Origin: an uncultured beta proteobacterium
Lineage (GTDB): Bacteria; Pseudomonadota; Gammaproteobacteria; Burkholderiales; Burkholderiaceae_C
Reading direction: 5' to 3'
Assembly (NCBI GenBank): GCA_903845935.1
Contig: CAIMZI010000030.1
Span: 1-64,000 of the forward strand
Length of the DNA: 64,000 bases
Shown in pieces: positions 16,443-24,586 of this stretch. A program made the position numbers and the translations under genes. The number at the start of each line of letters is the position of its first letter. Positions within the stretch are counted from its first letter, which is position 1. Below the pieces are notes generated by a model, which searched no databases, was not told the DNA's origin, and saw nothing but the letters and a program-made list of their open reading frames with translations.

Positions 16443-17972
16443 TCAGCTTCTGATGGTGAAGCGCGAGACCAGCTGCACCAATTCCTGGGCCTGACTCTTT
16501 AAGCCGCTGGCGGCGGCGGCCATCTCTTCCACCATGGCAGCATTCTTCTGCGTGGCCTGATCGATCTGGGTCACCGCCTCCCCGACTTGCGCGACTCCGG
16601 ACGCCTGTTGGTGGCTGGCAGCACCAATTCCGCCCATGAGTTCAGTGACCCGTTCAATGCTGCTAACTATTTCCATCATCGTGGTTCCGGCCGTGTCGAC
16701 CAGCGCCGTTCCCTGGGCCACGCGCTCCACACTGGTATGGATCAGGCTTTTGATTTCCTTGGCTGCCTGCGCCGAGCGCCCGGCAAGAGAGCGTACCTCC
16801 GATGCGACCACTGCAAAGCCCCGCCCTTCTTCACCCGCTCGGGCGGCCTCCACTGCGGCATTCAGTGCCAGTATGTTGGTCTGGAAGGCAATGCCGTCAA
16901 TCACGCCAATGATGTCGCTGATTTTACGGCTCGACTCATTGATGCCCTTCATGGTTTCCACCACTTGACCCACCACCACTCCGCCAGACTGGGCCACCGT
17001 AGTGGCGCTGGCCGCAAGCTGATGGGCGTGGCGGGCGGCTTCAGCATTGTGTTGCACGGTGGCCCCCAGTTGCTCCATGCTGGCCGAGGTCTCTTCCAGG
17101 GCGCCCGCCTGTTGCTCGGTGCGGGAAGACAGGTCCATATTTCCCAGCGCAATCTCGGCGCTGGCAGCAGCAACAGATTCCGAGCCTTGACGCACATGGG
17201 CCACCAGCTGGGATAAATTGGATTGCATGGTGGCCAGGGCGTTGAGCAATTGCCCGATTTCATCGGAGCGATTGTGGGCGATGTCGTGCGTCAAATCGCC
17301 GCTGGCCACGCGGTCGGCGACTTGCACCGCTACGAGCAGGGAGTTGCTGATCCTGCGACTCAGCCACGCGACTGCCAGCATACTGAGCGCAGTGATCGTC
17401 AGCATCAGCGTATAGGCGAGCGTGCTGGCCGACCTTGCCCCTTCACTTGCCGCCTGGGAAACGGACTTTTCTTCCAGGGCCAGTTGCTTTTTCAGCTCTC
17501 CCAGCAATTTGCCAGTGCCGCGATCCGCGCCATTGGCGGATGTATCGCCTGCAAGATAATCATTGCCTGCGTCCTTGTAGGCAGCAAAGGCTGTGACATA
17601 GCGGGCTTCAACGGTTTCAAGTTCTTTGGCAAGTTCTGCCACCATGTCCTTTGCGGGAGCCTGGGTGACCAGCGATTGCAGCGTTTGCAAGTCCTGCCTG
17701 ACTTCCTTTATTTTGGCCTCATGCGCGTTCCAGTAGTCTTCGCGTTTCTTTTCGTCCTTGCCACGCAGCAACACGTTTTTCCACTCCTGAACCGCGGAGG
17801 CGAAGTCTGTTCCGGACAAGGATGCGATGCGGTGCGATTCCGTGGCATTGAACACATCACGCGCGTAGACGTCCACCGCGTGATTGAGTTTGAACAGGCC
17901 GTACATGCTGCTTGCAAACAACAGACCAAGCGACAAGGCAAATGCCAACGGCAATTTCAGACGGATTTTCAT
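16443..17972 (-). CDS. Methyl-accepting chemotaxis protein
   Basis: A 509-aa Tsr/Tar-style receptor. It has a first helix (LALPLAFAL...[11 protein letters not shown] region), a four-helix-bundle periplasmic sensor at about 30-185, a second helix ([21 protein letters not shown]), HAMP, and a long signalling hairpin whose tip reads [20 protein letters not shown] and [17 protein letters not shown]. It relays a periplasmic signal to a CheA-CheW array; no CheW pentapeptide-tethered CheR site is seen at the C-terminus. The start at 17972 is chosen because the longer frame overlaps the PilZ gene. It is the last gene of the minus-strand signalling run. Confidence 0.9.
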   Translation of the reverse strand: MKIRLKLPLAFALSLGLLFASSMYGLFKLNHAVDVYARDVFNATESHRIASLSGTDFASAVQEWKNVLLRGKDEKKREDYWNAHEAKIKEVRQDLQTLQSLVTQAPAKDMVAELAKELETVEARYVTAFAAYKDAGNDYLAGDTSANGADRGTGKLLGELKKQLALEEKSVSQAASEGARSASTLAYTLMLTITALSMLAVAWLSRRISNSLLVAVQVADRVASGDLTHDIAHNRSDEIGQLLNALATMQSNLSQLVAHVRQGSESVAAASAEIALGNMDLSSRTEQQAGALEETSASMEQLGATVQHNAEAARHAHQLAASATTVAQSGGVVVGQVVETMKGINESSRKISDIIGVIDGIAFQTNILALNAAVEAARAGEEGRGFAVVASEVRSLAGRSAQAAKEIKSLIHTSVERVAQGTALVDTAGTTMMEIVSSIERVTELMGGIGAASHQQASGVAQVGEAVTQIDQATQKNAAMVEEMAAAASGLKSQAQELVQLVSRFTIRS

Positions 17973-18040
17973 CGCTTGATTGATTTGATGGTTCCACTGT
18001 GCGCTCTGCAGGAGATCCAAGAGCGCGTCAGACGCTGAGT

Positions 18041-18490
18041 TCAGCGTGGGTAAAGGACGCAACGCAGGATGTGGTGTTCAGTTCCGGACACCAGTTCTCC
18101 CACCTCTTCGGCGACCACGGAGCTGCCTTCAAACGCAAAGCCGCTGCGCGTGTTGATGCCGTCCGGACGTGACCAGATCAGTTGCACCCCGTAGCGCTTG
18201 GCGCTGCCGACCCGCTCGCCGCTAACCAACTCCAGCTCATATCGCTGGGTGTCCAATAACTGCGCGGTCAAGACCTGCAGGCCACCGTCGCTCAGGTCGA
18301 CCAGCAAGGCGGGAGTGGCTTCGACGGCAGCTTCAGGGCGGAAGGAAAAGTAAGACAGCAGCTCTCCTCCGGTTTGCAGCAGGAAGAATTGGGAACGGGG
18401 GTGAACCCGACTTTCGGATGGTGCTTCGGTCATGGGTGTGAATATGTTGAAGCCAAATCGGCCTTTTATTAGGCGATTAGTTTGTGACAT
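18041..18490 (-). CDS. PilZ-domain c-di-GMP receptor
   Basis: A 149-aa cytoplasmic protein with both PilZ binding motifs: RVHPR (RxxxR) and DLSDGG (DxSxxG), set in a beta-barrel-like sequence. It should bind c-di-GMP and act as an effector adaptor. It lies among genes for making and breaking c-di-GMP, followed by an MCP, suggesting control of motility or receptor output. The ATG at 18490 is preferred to an upstream start inside the preceding gene. Confidence 0.8.
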   Translation of the reverse strand: MSQTNRLIKGRFGFNIFTPMTEAPSESRVHPRSQFFLLQTGGELLSYFSFRPEAAVEATPALLVDLSDGGLQVLTAQLLDTQRYELELVSGERVGSAKRYGVQLIWSRPDGINTRSGFAFEGSSVVAEEVGELVSGTEHHILRCVLYPR

Positions 18491-18519
18491 GGATATGAAG
18501 GGTGTGAGGCTAGACGGCT

Positions 18520-18969
18520 TCAGTCGAGGTGCGGCACATGTTGCGGGGCGATGCACGGAATGCGCAGCACAAACGAAGTGCCCACGCCCACGGTACTGTG
18601 CAAGGTGATGGTGCCGCCCTGGTTGCGCCGCGTGGTGTAAAAGGGATCGAACACCCGACTCCCATGCTGGGCGGCGATGCCGCTGCCGTTGTCGCGCACC
18701 GTGATCTCGACCTCGGGCATGGCTGGCCTGCGCGATGCCAGCACCTCGATCTGACCTGCAGCCCCATCCTCAAAAGCATGCAGCAGTCCGTTAAGTACCA
18801 GGTTGGACAGGATCTGTGCCAGCGCGCCGGGGAAGCAGTCCATCTTGATGCCTGTCGCCACTTGATGTACCAGCTCGACTGGGCTGTGCTTAAAGCTGGG
18901 CCCCAGATTAAGCAGGATTTCAGCCACGGTCGCCGGCGCGTCCGGTTTGCTAGTCGGCAGAGGCAGCAT
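18520..18969 (-). CDS. Orphan histidine-kinase ATPase domain lacking the G2 box
   Basis: A 149-aa protein that is only a HATPase domain: N box in NLVLNGLLHAF, G1 box DNGSGI and F box FDPFYTT. After TTRRNQGG the sequence jumps straight to TITLHSTVGVGTSFVL. The GLGL (G2) box and following helix, present in the full kinase at 20625 (RGGSGLGLSVSHRIVTKVLGG), are absent, as if about 18 codons between two GG pairs were lost. There is no dimerisation or His-box domain. The start overlaps the HD-GYP stop by 20 bp. It may be non-catalytic. Confidence 0.65.
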   Translation of the reverse strand: MLPLPTSKPDAPATVAEILLNLGPSFKHSPVELVHQVATGIKMDCFPGALAQILSNLVLNGLLHAFEDGAAGQIEVLASRRPAMPEVEITVRDNGSGIAAQHGSRVFDPFYTTRRNQGGTITLHSTVGVGTSFVLRIPCIAPQHVPHLD

Positions 18970-20563
18970 CTTCGGCGTCGTCCGTCAGGTCGGCGTGCAG
19001 GCCGCGGATTTCCACAAAGCGCTCCAGGCTGTCCATCATCAGGCTTACCAGCAAGGGGTCGAAGTGGCGGCCTGACTGCTCGAGAATCTGTGCGACCACG
19101 CGCTCCAGGGGCCAAGCGTCTTTATAAACCCGCTTGCTCAGCAAGGCATCAAAGACATCCACCAAGGCCGTGATGCGAGCCGCGATGTGAATGCCTTCGC
19201 CCTGCTTGCCCATGGGATAACCCGAGCCGTCCCACTTCTCGTGGTGTTCCAGCGAGATCATTCCGCCCAGGCGCAGGATTTCGCGCTCCGAGCCCTGGAA
19301 CAACTCGTAACCGATCAGGGTGTGGCGCTTCATCACGATCCACTCCTCAGGGGTCAGACTGCCACTCTTGTTGAGAATGGAGTCCGAAATGCCGATCTTG
19401 CCGACGTCGTGCATGGGCGACGCATGCTTGAGAATGGTGGCATCGTGGTCGCTCAAGTTCGCCAGTTTGGCCAGCAGCCGTGACATCTCGGCCACGCGTC
19501 GCACATGGCCACCGGTTTCCTTGGAGCGCGTCTCCACCGCACCGCCCAGGCGATACACCAGCTCACGCTGGGTTTCCTCCACCTCTTCGCGCAGGCGCAG
19601 GTTTTCGAAGGAAATGCCCACGTTGCGCGAGAACAGCTGGATCAGGTGGTGATCAAATTCATGCATGGGGCGCACACCCATGAGGTATACGATGCGGTCC
19701 AGGGTGTCGCCACTGCGAAAGATGCCGATGAACTTGTCATCCCAATATTGGCCGACACCGGTGTCCAGCGCCTGCTGCAGGTGTGCATGGGCGTCGGATG
19801 GCAGCAGCTCCAATGCCGGTCGTCCTTCGCTGCCGGCAAAAGAACCGGTAGCGGCCACCACATTGATTTCACCCTCGCCCTTGCGCAGCAGGGCGACGAC
19901 GCCATTCGGGCCGACGCGCTGGGCAATCGACCGGGCAAAAAATCCGCCCCGCAGATTCAGCAGCGTATCGAGTTGGCGCAGCACACCGGTGGTGAGTTGG
20001 GCCAGCGATTCGGTACGAAACAGGTCGGCCGAGGATGCGATGATCTGCTCGAGCCCGCGCTTGTTCTCTTCGATGATGCAAATGTCGCGATAGCCGCGCA
20101 GGCAGGAGTGCATGAGCGTGAACAATTTGCGCGAAGTCAGCTCGGTCTTTTCCTTGTAGTCGTTGATGTCGTAGCCGGAAATGATTTCCTGTTCCGGCGC
20201 CGAGCCGGGCTGACCGGTACGCAGCACAATGCGGATGCGGCGATTCTTGAGGGTTTCGCGCACGTATTGGATGACGCTCAGGCCTGAAAACTCGTCCTCC
20301 ATCACCACATCCAGCAGCATCATGGCGGCATCCGCATGGGCCAGTGCCAGGGTCTTGGCGTCCTTGGCGCTGTAGGCGCTCAGGATCTGGAGGGGGCGGC
20401 CCTCAAAGCGGAATTCACGCAGTGCCATGTGCGTGAGGTCGTGTACCGAGCTGTCGTCATCAACGACCAGCACCTTCCAAGGCTCAAGCAGCACGGCTGG
20501 CTCTGCCGCCTCGTGGGGGTCTTCCGTGAATACGAGAAAGTCATCTGCGTCGTTGGAATTCAT
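18950..20563 (-). CDS. Response regulator with HD-GYP c-di-GMP phosphodiesterase domain
   Basis: A 537-aa REC-DUF3369-HD-GYP protein. The receiver domain (about 28-160) has VLVVDDDSSV and phospho-acceptor LLDVVMED. A DUF3369 sensor-like middle follows, then HD-GYP at about 335-510 with KHASPMHDVGKIGI and HHEKWDGSGYP, so the phosphodiesterase should be active. It would lower c-di-GMP when phosphorylated, probably by the kinase encoded immediately upstream. The same REC-DUF3369 front end recurs at 24587-26824. Confidence 0.9.
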   Translation of the reverse strand: MNSNDADDFLVFTEDPHEAAEPAVLLEPWKVLVVDDDSSVHDLTHMALREFRFEGRPLQILSAYSAKDAKTLALAHADAAMMLLDVVMEDEFSGLSVIQYVRETLKNRRIRIVLRTGQPGSAPEQEIISGYDINDYKEKTELTSRKLFTLMHSCLRGYRDICIIEENKRGLEQIIASSADLFRTESLAQLTTGVLRQLDTLLNLRGGFFARSIAQRVGPNGVVALLRKGEGEINVVAATGSFAGSEGRPALELLPSDAHAHLQQALDTGVGQYWDDKFIGIFRSGDTLDRIVYLMGVRPMHEFDHHLIQLFSRNVGISFENLRLREEVEETQRELVYRLGGAVETRSKETGGHVRRVAEMSRLLAKLANLSDHDATILKHASPMHDVGKIGISDSILNKSGSLTPEEWIVMKRHTLIGYELFQGSEREILRLGGMISLEHHEKWDGSGYPMGKQGEGIHIAARITALVDVFDALLSKRVYKDAWPLERVVAQILEQSGRHFDPLLVSLMMDSLERFVEIRGLHADLTDDAEDAASAD

Positions 20564-20624
20564 GGGGTCCCATCATGCTGAAAAATAACGCACTTAACCA
20601 TGTTGCGCTGGCGCTCGCCCAGCC

Positions 20625-22619
20625 TCACACCACCACCTGCGGCGCGGTGGTCGGCAGGTTCAATTCAAAGCTGGCGCCCTGGCCCGGCGTGGACCGGATG
20701 GTGATCTGGCCGCCCAGCACCTTGGTCACAATGCGGTGCGACACCGATAGCCCCAGGCCCGAGCCGCCGCGGCCCAGTTTGGTGGTGAAGAAGGGGTCAA
20801 AAATTTGCCCGAGATGCTCGGGCGCAATGCCTACTCCGTCATCGCTGACCGTCACCACGACACGCTCTGCATCCAGCCTGTGGGCGTGGACCGTGATCAG
20901 ACCAGAACCTCGCTCATCGAAGCCGTGTGTCAGGGCATTGGTAAATAAATTGATGATGACCTGGCCCAGCGGGCCAGGGTAACTTTCCATGGCAATGCCA
21001 GCTTGAAGGTCCAGGCTGAGTTGTGAGCCAACGTGTTTGAGCTTGGGTTTGAGCGTATCGATCAGCTCATGCAGCACCTGTGCCAGATCGAACCCCCGTC
21101 GGCGCTCAGATGCCTGGTCTACCGCCACTTGCTTGAAGCTCGAAATCAGCGTCACGGCCCGATGCAGGGAGCGCATGGTCAGATCCGAGCCTTCAGCAAC
21201 GCGCTCCATGAAGTGATCAAAGCTTGAGCGCTTCATGCTGCCTGCACGTACCGTTTTCTGCATCTGCGAGACCTCTTCGGCCAGGCTGCTGGAGGCGACC
21301 AGCGCATTGCCTATGGGCGTATTGAGCTCATGCGCCACGCCCGCCACCAGGCTGCCCAAGGAGGCCAGCTTGTCAGACTGTATCAACTCATCCTGCGTGC
21401 GCTGCAGCGTCTGCATGGTGAGTAGCAACTCCTGGTTGCTGTGATCGAGGTCGCGGGTTCGTTCCTGCACCCGATGCTCCAGCCGGGTGTTGAGCAGTAT
21501 CAGTTCGGATTCCATCGCCTTGCGCTCGGTTACATCCACCGACATGGTCAGCACGCATGCTTCGCTGCCGTAGACAAAGCGCTCGGACGACAACACGAAG
21601 ACCTTGGTCTGGCCATCACGCATGCGGAAGCTGACTTCATAGCTGCTGACACGGCCCTCGGCATTGAAGCGCTCAATCCAGCCCTGGCGTTCATCCCTGT
21701 TTTTCCAGAATCCCAACTCCACCGAAGTCTTACCCAGTACATCCGGCTCAGGGTATTCAAATTGCCGCTCCCAGGCCGGATTGACGCGAAGGTAGGCGCC
21801 GGTATGCAGGTTTCCTACGGTGATGGGCAAAGGGCTTGCCGTCATGATTTGGGTGACGCGCATCTCATTGAGCCTGGCCGCCTGCTCTTGTTCAGCCAGC
21901 TGGGTCGACTGTTGCTGCAGCCCGGCCAGCCTGGAGGCCAACAAGCCGAGCATGCCTTCGATGGCCAGACGCAGGCTCTCCAGCTCGCCATGAAAGCGCA
22001 TGCCCCGCATGCCTTGCAGTTGCTCATCGGCGCCAGCCAAGGCGGCAAAGCGCTCCATGCGTTGCAGCGGGCGCAGGATCGAGCGCCACAGCACATAGTA
22101 GATAGACACCACCAGCAGAATATCGAGCACCAGAATCGACACCAAGGTTTGGACTAGAACCCCTTGCAGTTGCGCATCGATGAAGCGCGTGCTCGCAAAT
22201 ACGCGAATACTTCCGACCTGCCGCTGCTGTATGAGCACGGCACGCTCGGCACGCACCATGCCACTGCTATCGAACACCGTTTTGCTGCGTACCGACTCCC
22301 AGTTGCTTCCCCTCACGCGCACGTCAAAAGTTTGCGCGTCTTTGGCGCTGCGCGCCAGCACCAGGCCCGAGACCGACTCGAACTTCATGGCACTGTCCAG
22401 AATGGAGTCGATCTGTTCCTTATCAAAGTTCCACAAGGGCAGGGCCACAGCCGCCGCCATTTGCTCGGCGCTGTAGTCCAGCTCCTGCTGCAACTGCTGG
22501 TATTGACGCGACTGTTGCATGTGAAAATTGATCAGGCCAAAGGCCGCTGAAAAAACCGTGACCACCATCACCAGCGCAACGATGACAGTAAAGGCGACCG
22601 ATAGGCGGGTGGGTTTCAT
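20625..22619 (-). CDS. Membrane sensor histidine kinase with PAS domain
   Basis: A 664-aa kinase. An N-terminal helix (VIVALVMVVTVFSAAFGLI) and a second helix near 170 (LVSILVLDILLVVSIYYVLW) enclose a periplasmic sensor. Next come a HAMP-like region, a PAS domain (about 270-390), a coiled coil, the H box GVAHELNTPIGNAL, N box INLFTNALTHGF, G1 DDGVGIAP and an intact G2 GSGLGLSV. It should phosphorylate the REC-DUF3369 regulators on either side of it. The periplasmic binding protein gene ends 12 bp upstream, so ligand-loaded binding protein may be its input. Confidence 0.9.
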   Translation of the reverse strand: MKPTRLSVAFTVIVALVMVVTVFSAAFGLINFHMQQSRQYQQLQQELDYSAEQMAAAVALPLWNFDKEQIDSILDSAMKFESVSGLVLARSAKDAQTFDVRVRGSNWESVRSKTVFDSSGMVRAERAVLIQQRQVGSIRVFASTRFIDAQLQGVLVQTLVSILVLDILLVVSIYYVLWRSILRPLQRMERFAALAGADEQLQGMRGMRFHGELESLRLAIEGMLGLLASRLAGLQQQSTQLAEQEQAARLNEMRVTQIMTASPLPITVGNLHTGAYLRVNPAWERQFEYPEPDVLGKTSVELGFWKNRDERQGWIERFNAEGRVSSYEVSFRMRDGQTKVFVLSSERFVYGSEACVLTMSVDVTERKAMESELILLNTRLEHRVQERTRDLDHSNQELLLTMQTLQRTQDELIQSDKLASLGSLVAGVAHELNTPIGNALVASSSLAEEVSQMQKTVRAGSMKRSSFDHFMERVAEGSDLTMRSLHRAVTLISSFKQVAVDQASERRRGFDLAQVLHELIDTLKPKLKHVGSQLSLDLQAGIAMESYPGPLGQVIINLFTNALTHGFDERGSGLITVHAHRLDAERVVVTVSDDGVGIAPEHLGQIFDPFFTTKLGRGGSGLGLSVSHRIVTKVLGGQITIRSTPGQGASFELNLPTTAPQVVV

Positions 22620-22631
22620 GGCGAAGGCTGC

Positions 22632-23435
22632 TTAGCGCTTCTTCGCCGCTGGGTTGGCGGTGTCGAAATATTTCCTGCGCAAAGCATTGGTCTGGCCGGA
22701 TTTTTCTGCCACAGCAATCGCCTGATCAATTTCAGTCAGCAGCTCAGCGGCCCCGGGGAGGCCCCGGCCTATCAGGAAATGCACTTGCGGACCCCTGGCC
22801 CAGACGGGTCGCATGGATTTCAGGTCGGATTCGTCAGGCCAGTTTGCCGCCGTGTTTCGGCCACCGACGATGTACTCCAGTTCTTCGATCGCATAGTCGC
22901 AATGGCCGGCCTTGAGTTTGAGCATCATTTGCAAATCACTCGCGGCGCCTCTGTCCAGTTTGGCGGCATCCAGGTCATAGTGCTCGTAGGTGTAATCATG
23001 CACGCCACAACCCTTGAAGCGCTCAAGGTCACGGACCTCCTTGATCTGCAGCGTGTCCAAGAGCGAATGGGCCTTGTAAAAAACCTGCGGCGTGAGCGTG
23101 TGATAGGGCGTTGAATAAAGGAATGTCTTGCGCCGCTCGGCATCGTCATAGGCGTCAATCGCCAGATTGATGGCACCTGACCTGACGTCCTGCAGGCAGT
23201 GCGCCCAGGGCAGTTCGCTGACCCGCAAGGGGCGGCCGATTTTTTTGGACATTGCCTGGAGCAGTTCCAGACTGAAGCCGCTCACCGGCTCTCCTTTTGC
23301 AAACAGGACGAAGGGGGGTGTATGACTGGCGCAAGCACTCAGCACTGCGTTGGGTTGGGCCGAGGCGGCCCCAGCCAGCAGGGAAAGCACCCAGACCATG
23401 GCGCGCAGAGCCTGGGTGAGGTGATGGATTGGCAT
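22632..23435 (-). CDS. Periplasmic solute-binding protein (SBP family 3)
   Basis: A 267-aa protein with signal peptide (ALRAMVWVLSLLAGAASAQ) and family-3 amino-acid-type binding folds: PPFVLFAKGEPVSGFSLELL, NLAIDAYDDAERRKTFLYS and the late AEKSGQTNALRRKYF helix. No transporter genes accompany it. Placed just before a membrane histidine kinase, it is more likely a sensor subunit than an uptake component. The start at 23435 directly precedes the signal peptide; longer starts add unlikely residues. Confidence 0.75.
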   Translation of the reverse strand: MPIHHLTQALRAMVWVLSLLAGAASAQPNAVLSACASHTPPFVLFAKGEPVSGFSLELLQAMSKKIGRPLRVSELPWAHCLQDVRSGAINLAIDAYDDAERRKTFLYSTPYHTLTPQVFYKAHSLLDTLQIKEVRDLERFKGCGVHDYTYEHYDLDAAKLDRGAASDLQMMLKLKAGHCDYAIEELEYIVGGRNTAANWPDESDLKSMRPVWARGPQVHFLIGRGLPGAAELLTEIDQAIAVAEKSGQTNALRRKYFDTANPAAKKR

Positions 23436-23561
23436 GCCTGGGTCCGCCTTCGTGGGTAGTAGGATGTCAAGCGTATTCCCGTTGAGTGTCATTTGCATGT
23501 CGTCGTCCAGGGCCGGCAGTGCGCAGGATTTGCGCCATGACCTGCGTGACATGGACCATCT

Positions 23562-24581
23562 TTAAGCCGGTGCTCGCCGCTCAACAAAATAGCTGCTTCC
23601 CGGTGTCTTCTTGGCCTGTTGCTTGGCTTCCACCAGTCGGCTGGAAATTTCGGAGGGCAGCTCATAGTCACCGGGTGCAATGCGCACCAGACCGGCCGAC
23701 AAACTCACCAGGGAGTGGAATACCTCCACACCTTGGCGGTTGTTGGTGATCAGGCCGCCCGCAGCCAGATGTTCGGCTCGGAAGTGAAGCCGAACTGCAC
23801 GGTCAAAGTGCTGCAAGGCGCTTTGCACCCGGCGTTCCCAGTCCGCCGAGGAACACACCATCACAAAATCGTCGCCACCAATGTGGCCTAGAAAGTCACA
23901 GGGATCAAGGAGCTCGGTCTTGAGCACGGTGGCTGCCAGACGTATCACTTCATCGCCAGCGCTGTATCCGTAAACGTCGTTGAAGGGCTTGAAGTTGTCC
24001 AGGTCGAAATAGCCCACCACAAATTTTTTTTGCGTCGACAGACAGAGCTGGATGTGCTGGTCTATGGGAACATTGCCGGGCAACAGGGTCAGCGGGTTGG
24101 CATAGCGCGCCGTCGTGATCTGCTGTTCGAACACGGCCTTGATCAGATCGGTCATGCGTCCCACGCCCAGGTAGCGGCCGTATTCGGTGACAAAAAAGCC
24201 ATCCATCAGATGCCGGTCGTTGAGTTCGGCCACTGCCTGGGACATGCCCAGCAAGGTTTGCGAGACATCGAAGACCAAGGGGTGGGGATCCATGATTTCG
24301 ATACAGGAGCGGCGTCCGGTGAGTTCATGGAAGAAGCCTTCGGTGCCCCGGCGCAAGATGTCCAGGGATCGCAGCACGCCAATGATGCGTTGGTCCCGGT
24401 CGACGACTGCCAGGCAATTCAGACCGGGGTCATCGTGAAATTTGCGCACGATCTCGTTCGACGTAAGCTCCGCCGTTACCGGCGGCAGTCGGCGTGTCAG
24501 GGAGCCTGCGTCCAGGTTCTGGGCAATCACCGGCACAGCCTGTGCGGGCTTCTCCAAAGTGCGTGGCTTGGCTTGCGTCAT
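23562..24581 (-). CDS. CBS-domain diguanylate cyclase
   Basis: A 339-aa protein with paired CBS-like modules at about 30-150 (LAVVDRDQRIIGVLRSLDIL and GFFVTEYGRYLGVGRMTDLI) followed by a GGDEF domain with VGYFDLDNFKPFNDVYGYSAG and the signature GGDDF. GGDDF is a conservative change from GGDEF, so c-di-GMP synthesis is plausible but not certain. CBS pairs usually bind adenyl nucleotides and could tune activity to energy state. It follows the EAL gene and overlaps it on its promoter side, making a synthesis/breakdown pair. Confidence 0.82.
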   Translation of the reverse strand: MTQAKPRTLEKPAQAVPVIAQNLDAGSLTRRLPPVTAELTSNEIVRKFHDDPGLNCLAVVDRDQRIIGVLRSLDILRRGTEGFFHELTGRRSCIEIMDPHPLVFDVSQTLLGMSQAVAELNDRHLMDGFFVTEYGRYLGVGRMTDLIKAVFEQQITTARYANPLTLLPGNVPIDQHIQLCLSTQKKFVVGYFDLDNFKPFNDVYGYSAGDEVIRLAATVLKTELLDPCDFLGHIGGDDFVMVCSSADWERRVQSALQHFDRAVRLHFRAEHLAAGGLITNNRQGVEVFHSLVSLSAGLVRIAPGDYELPSEISSRLVEAKQQAKKTPGSSYFVERRAPA

Positions 24582-24586
24582 TGGTT

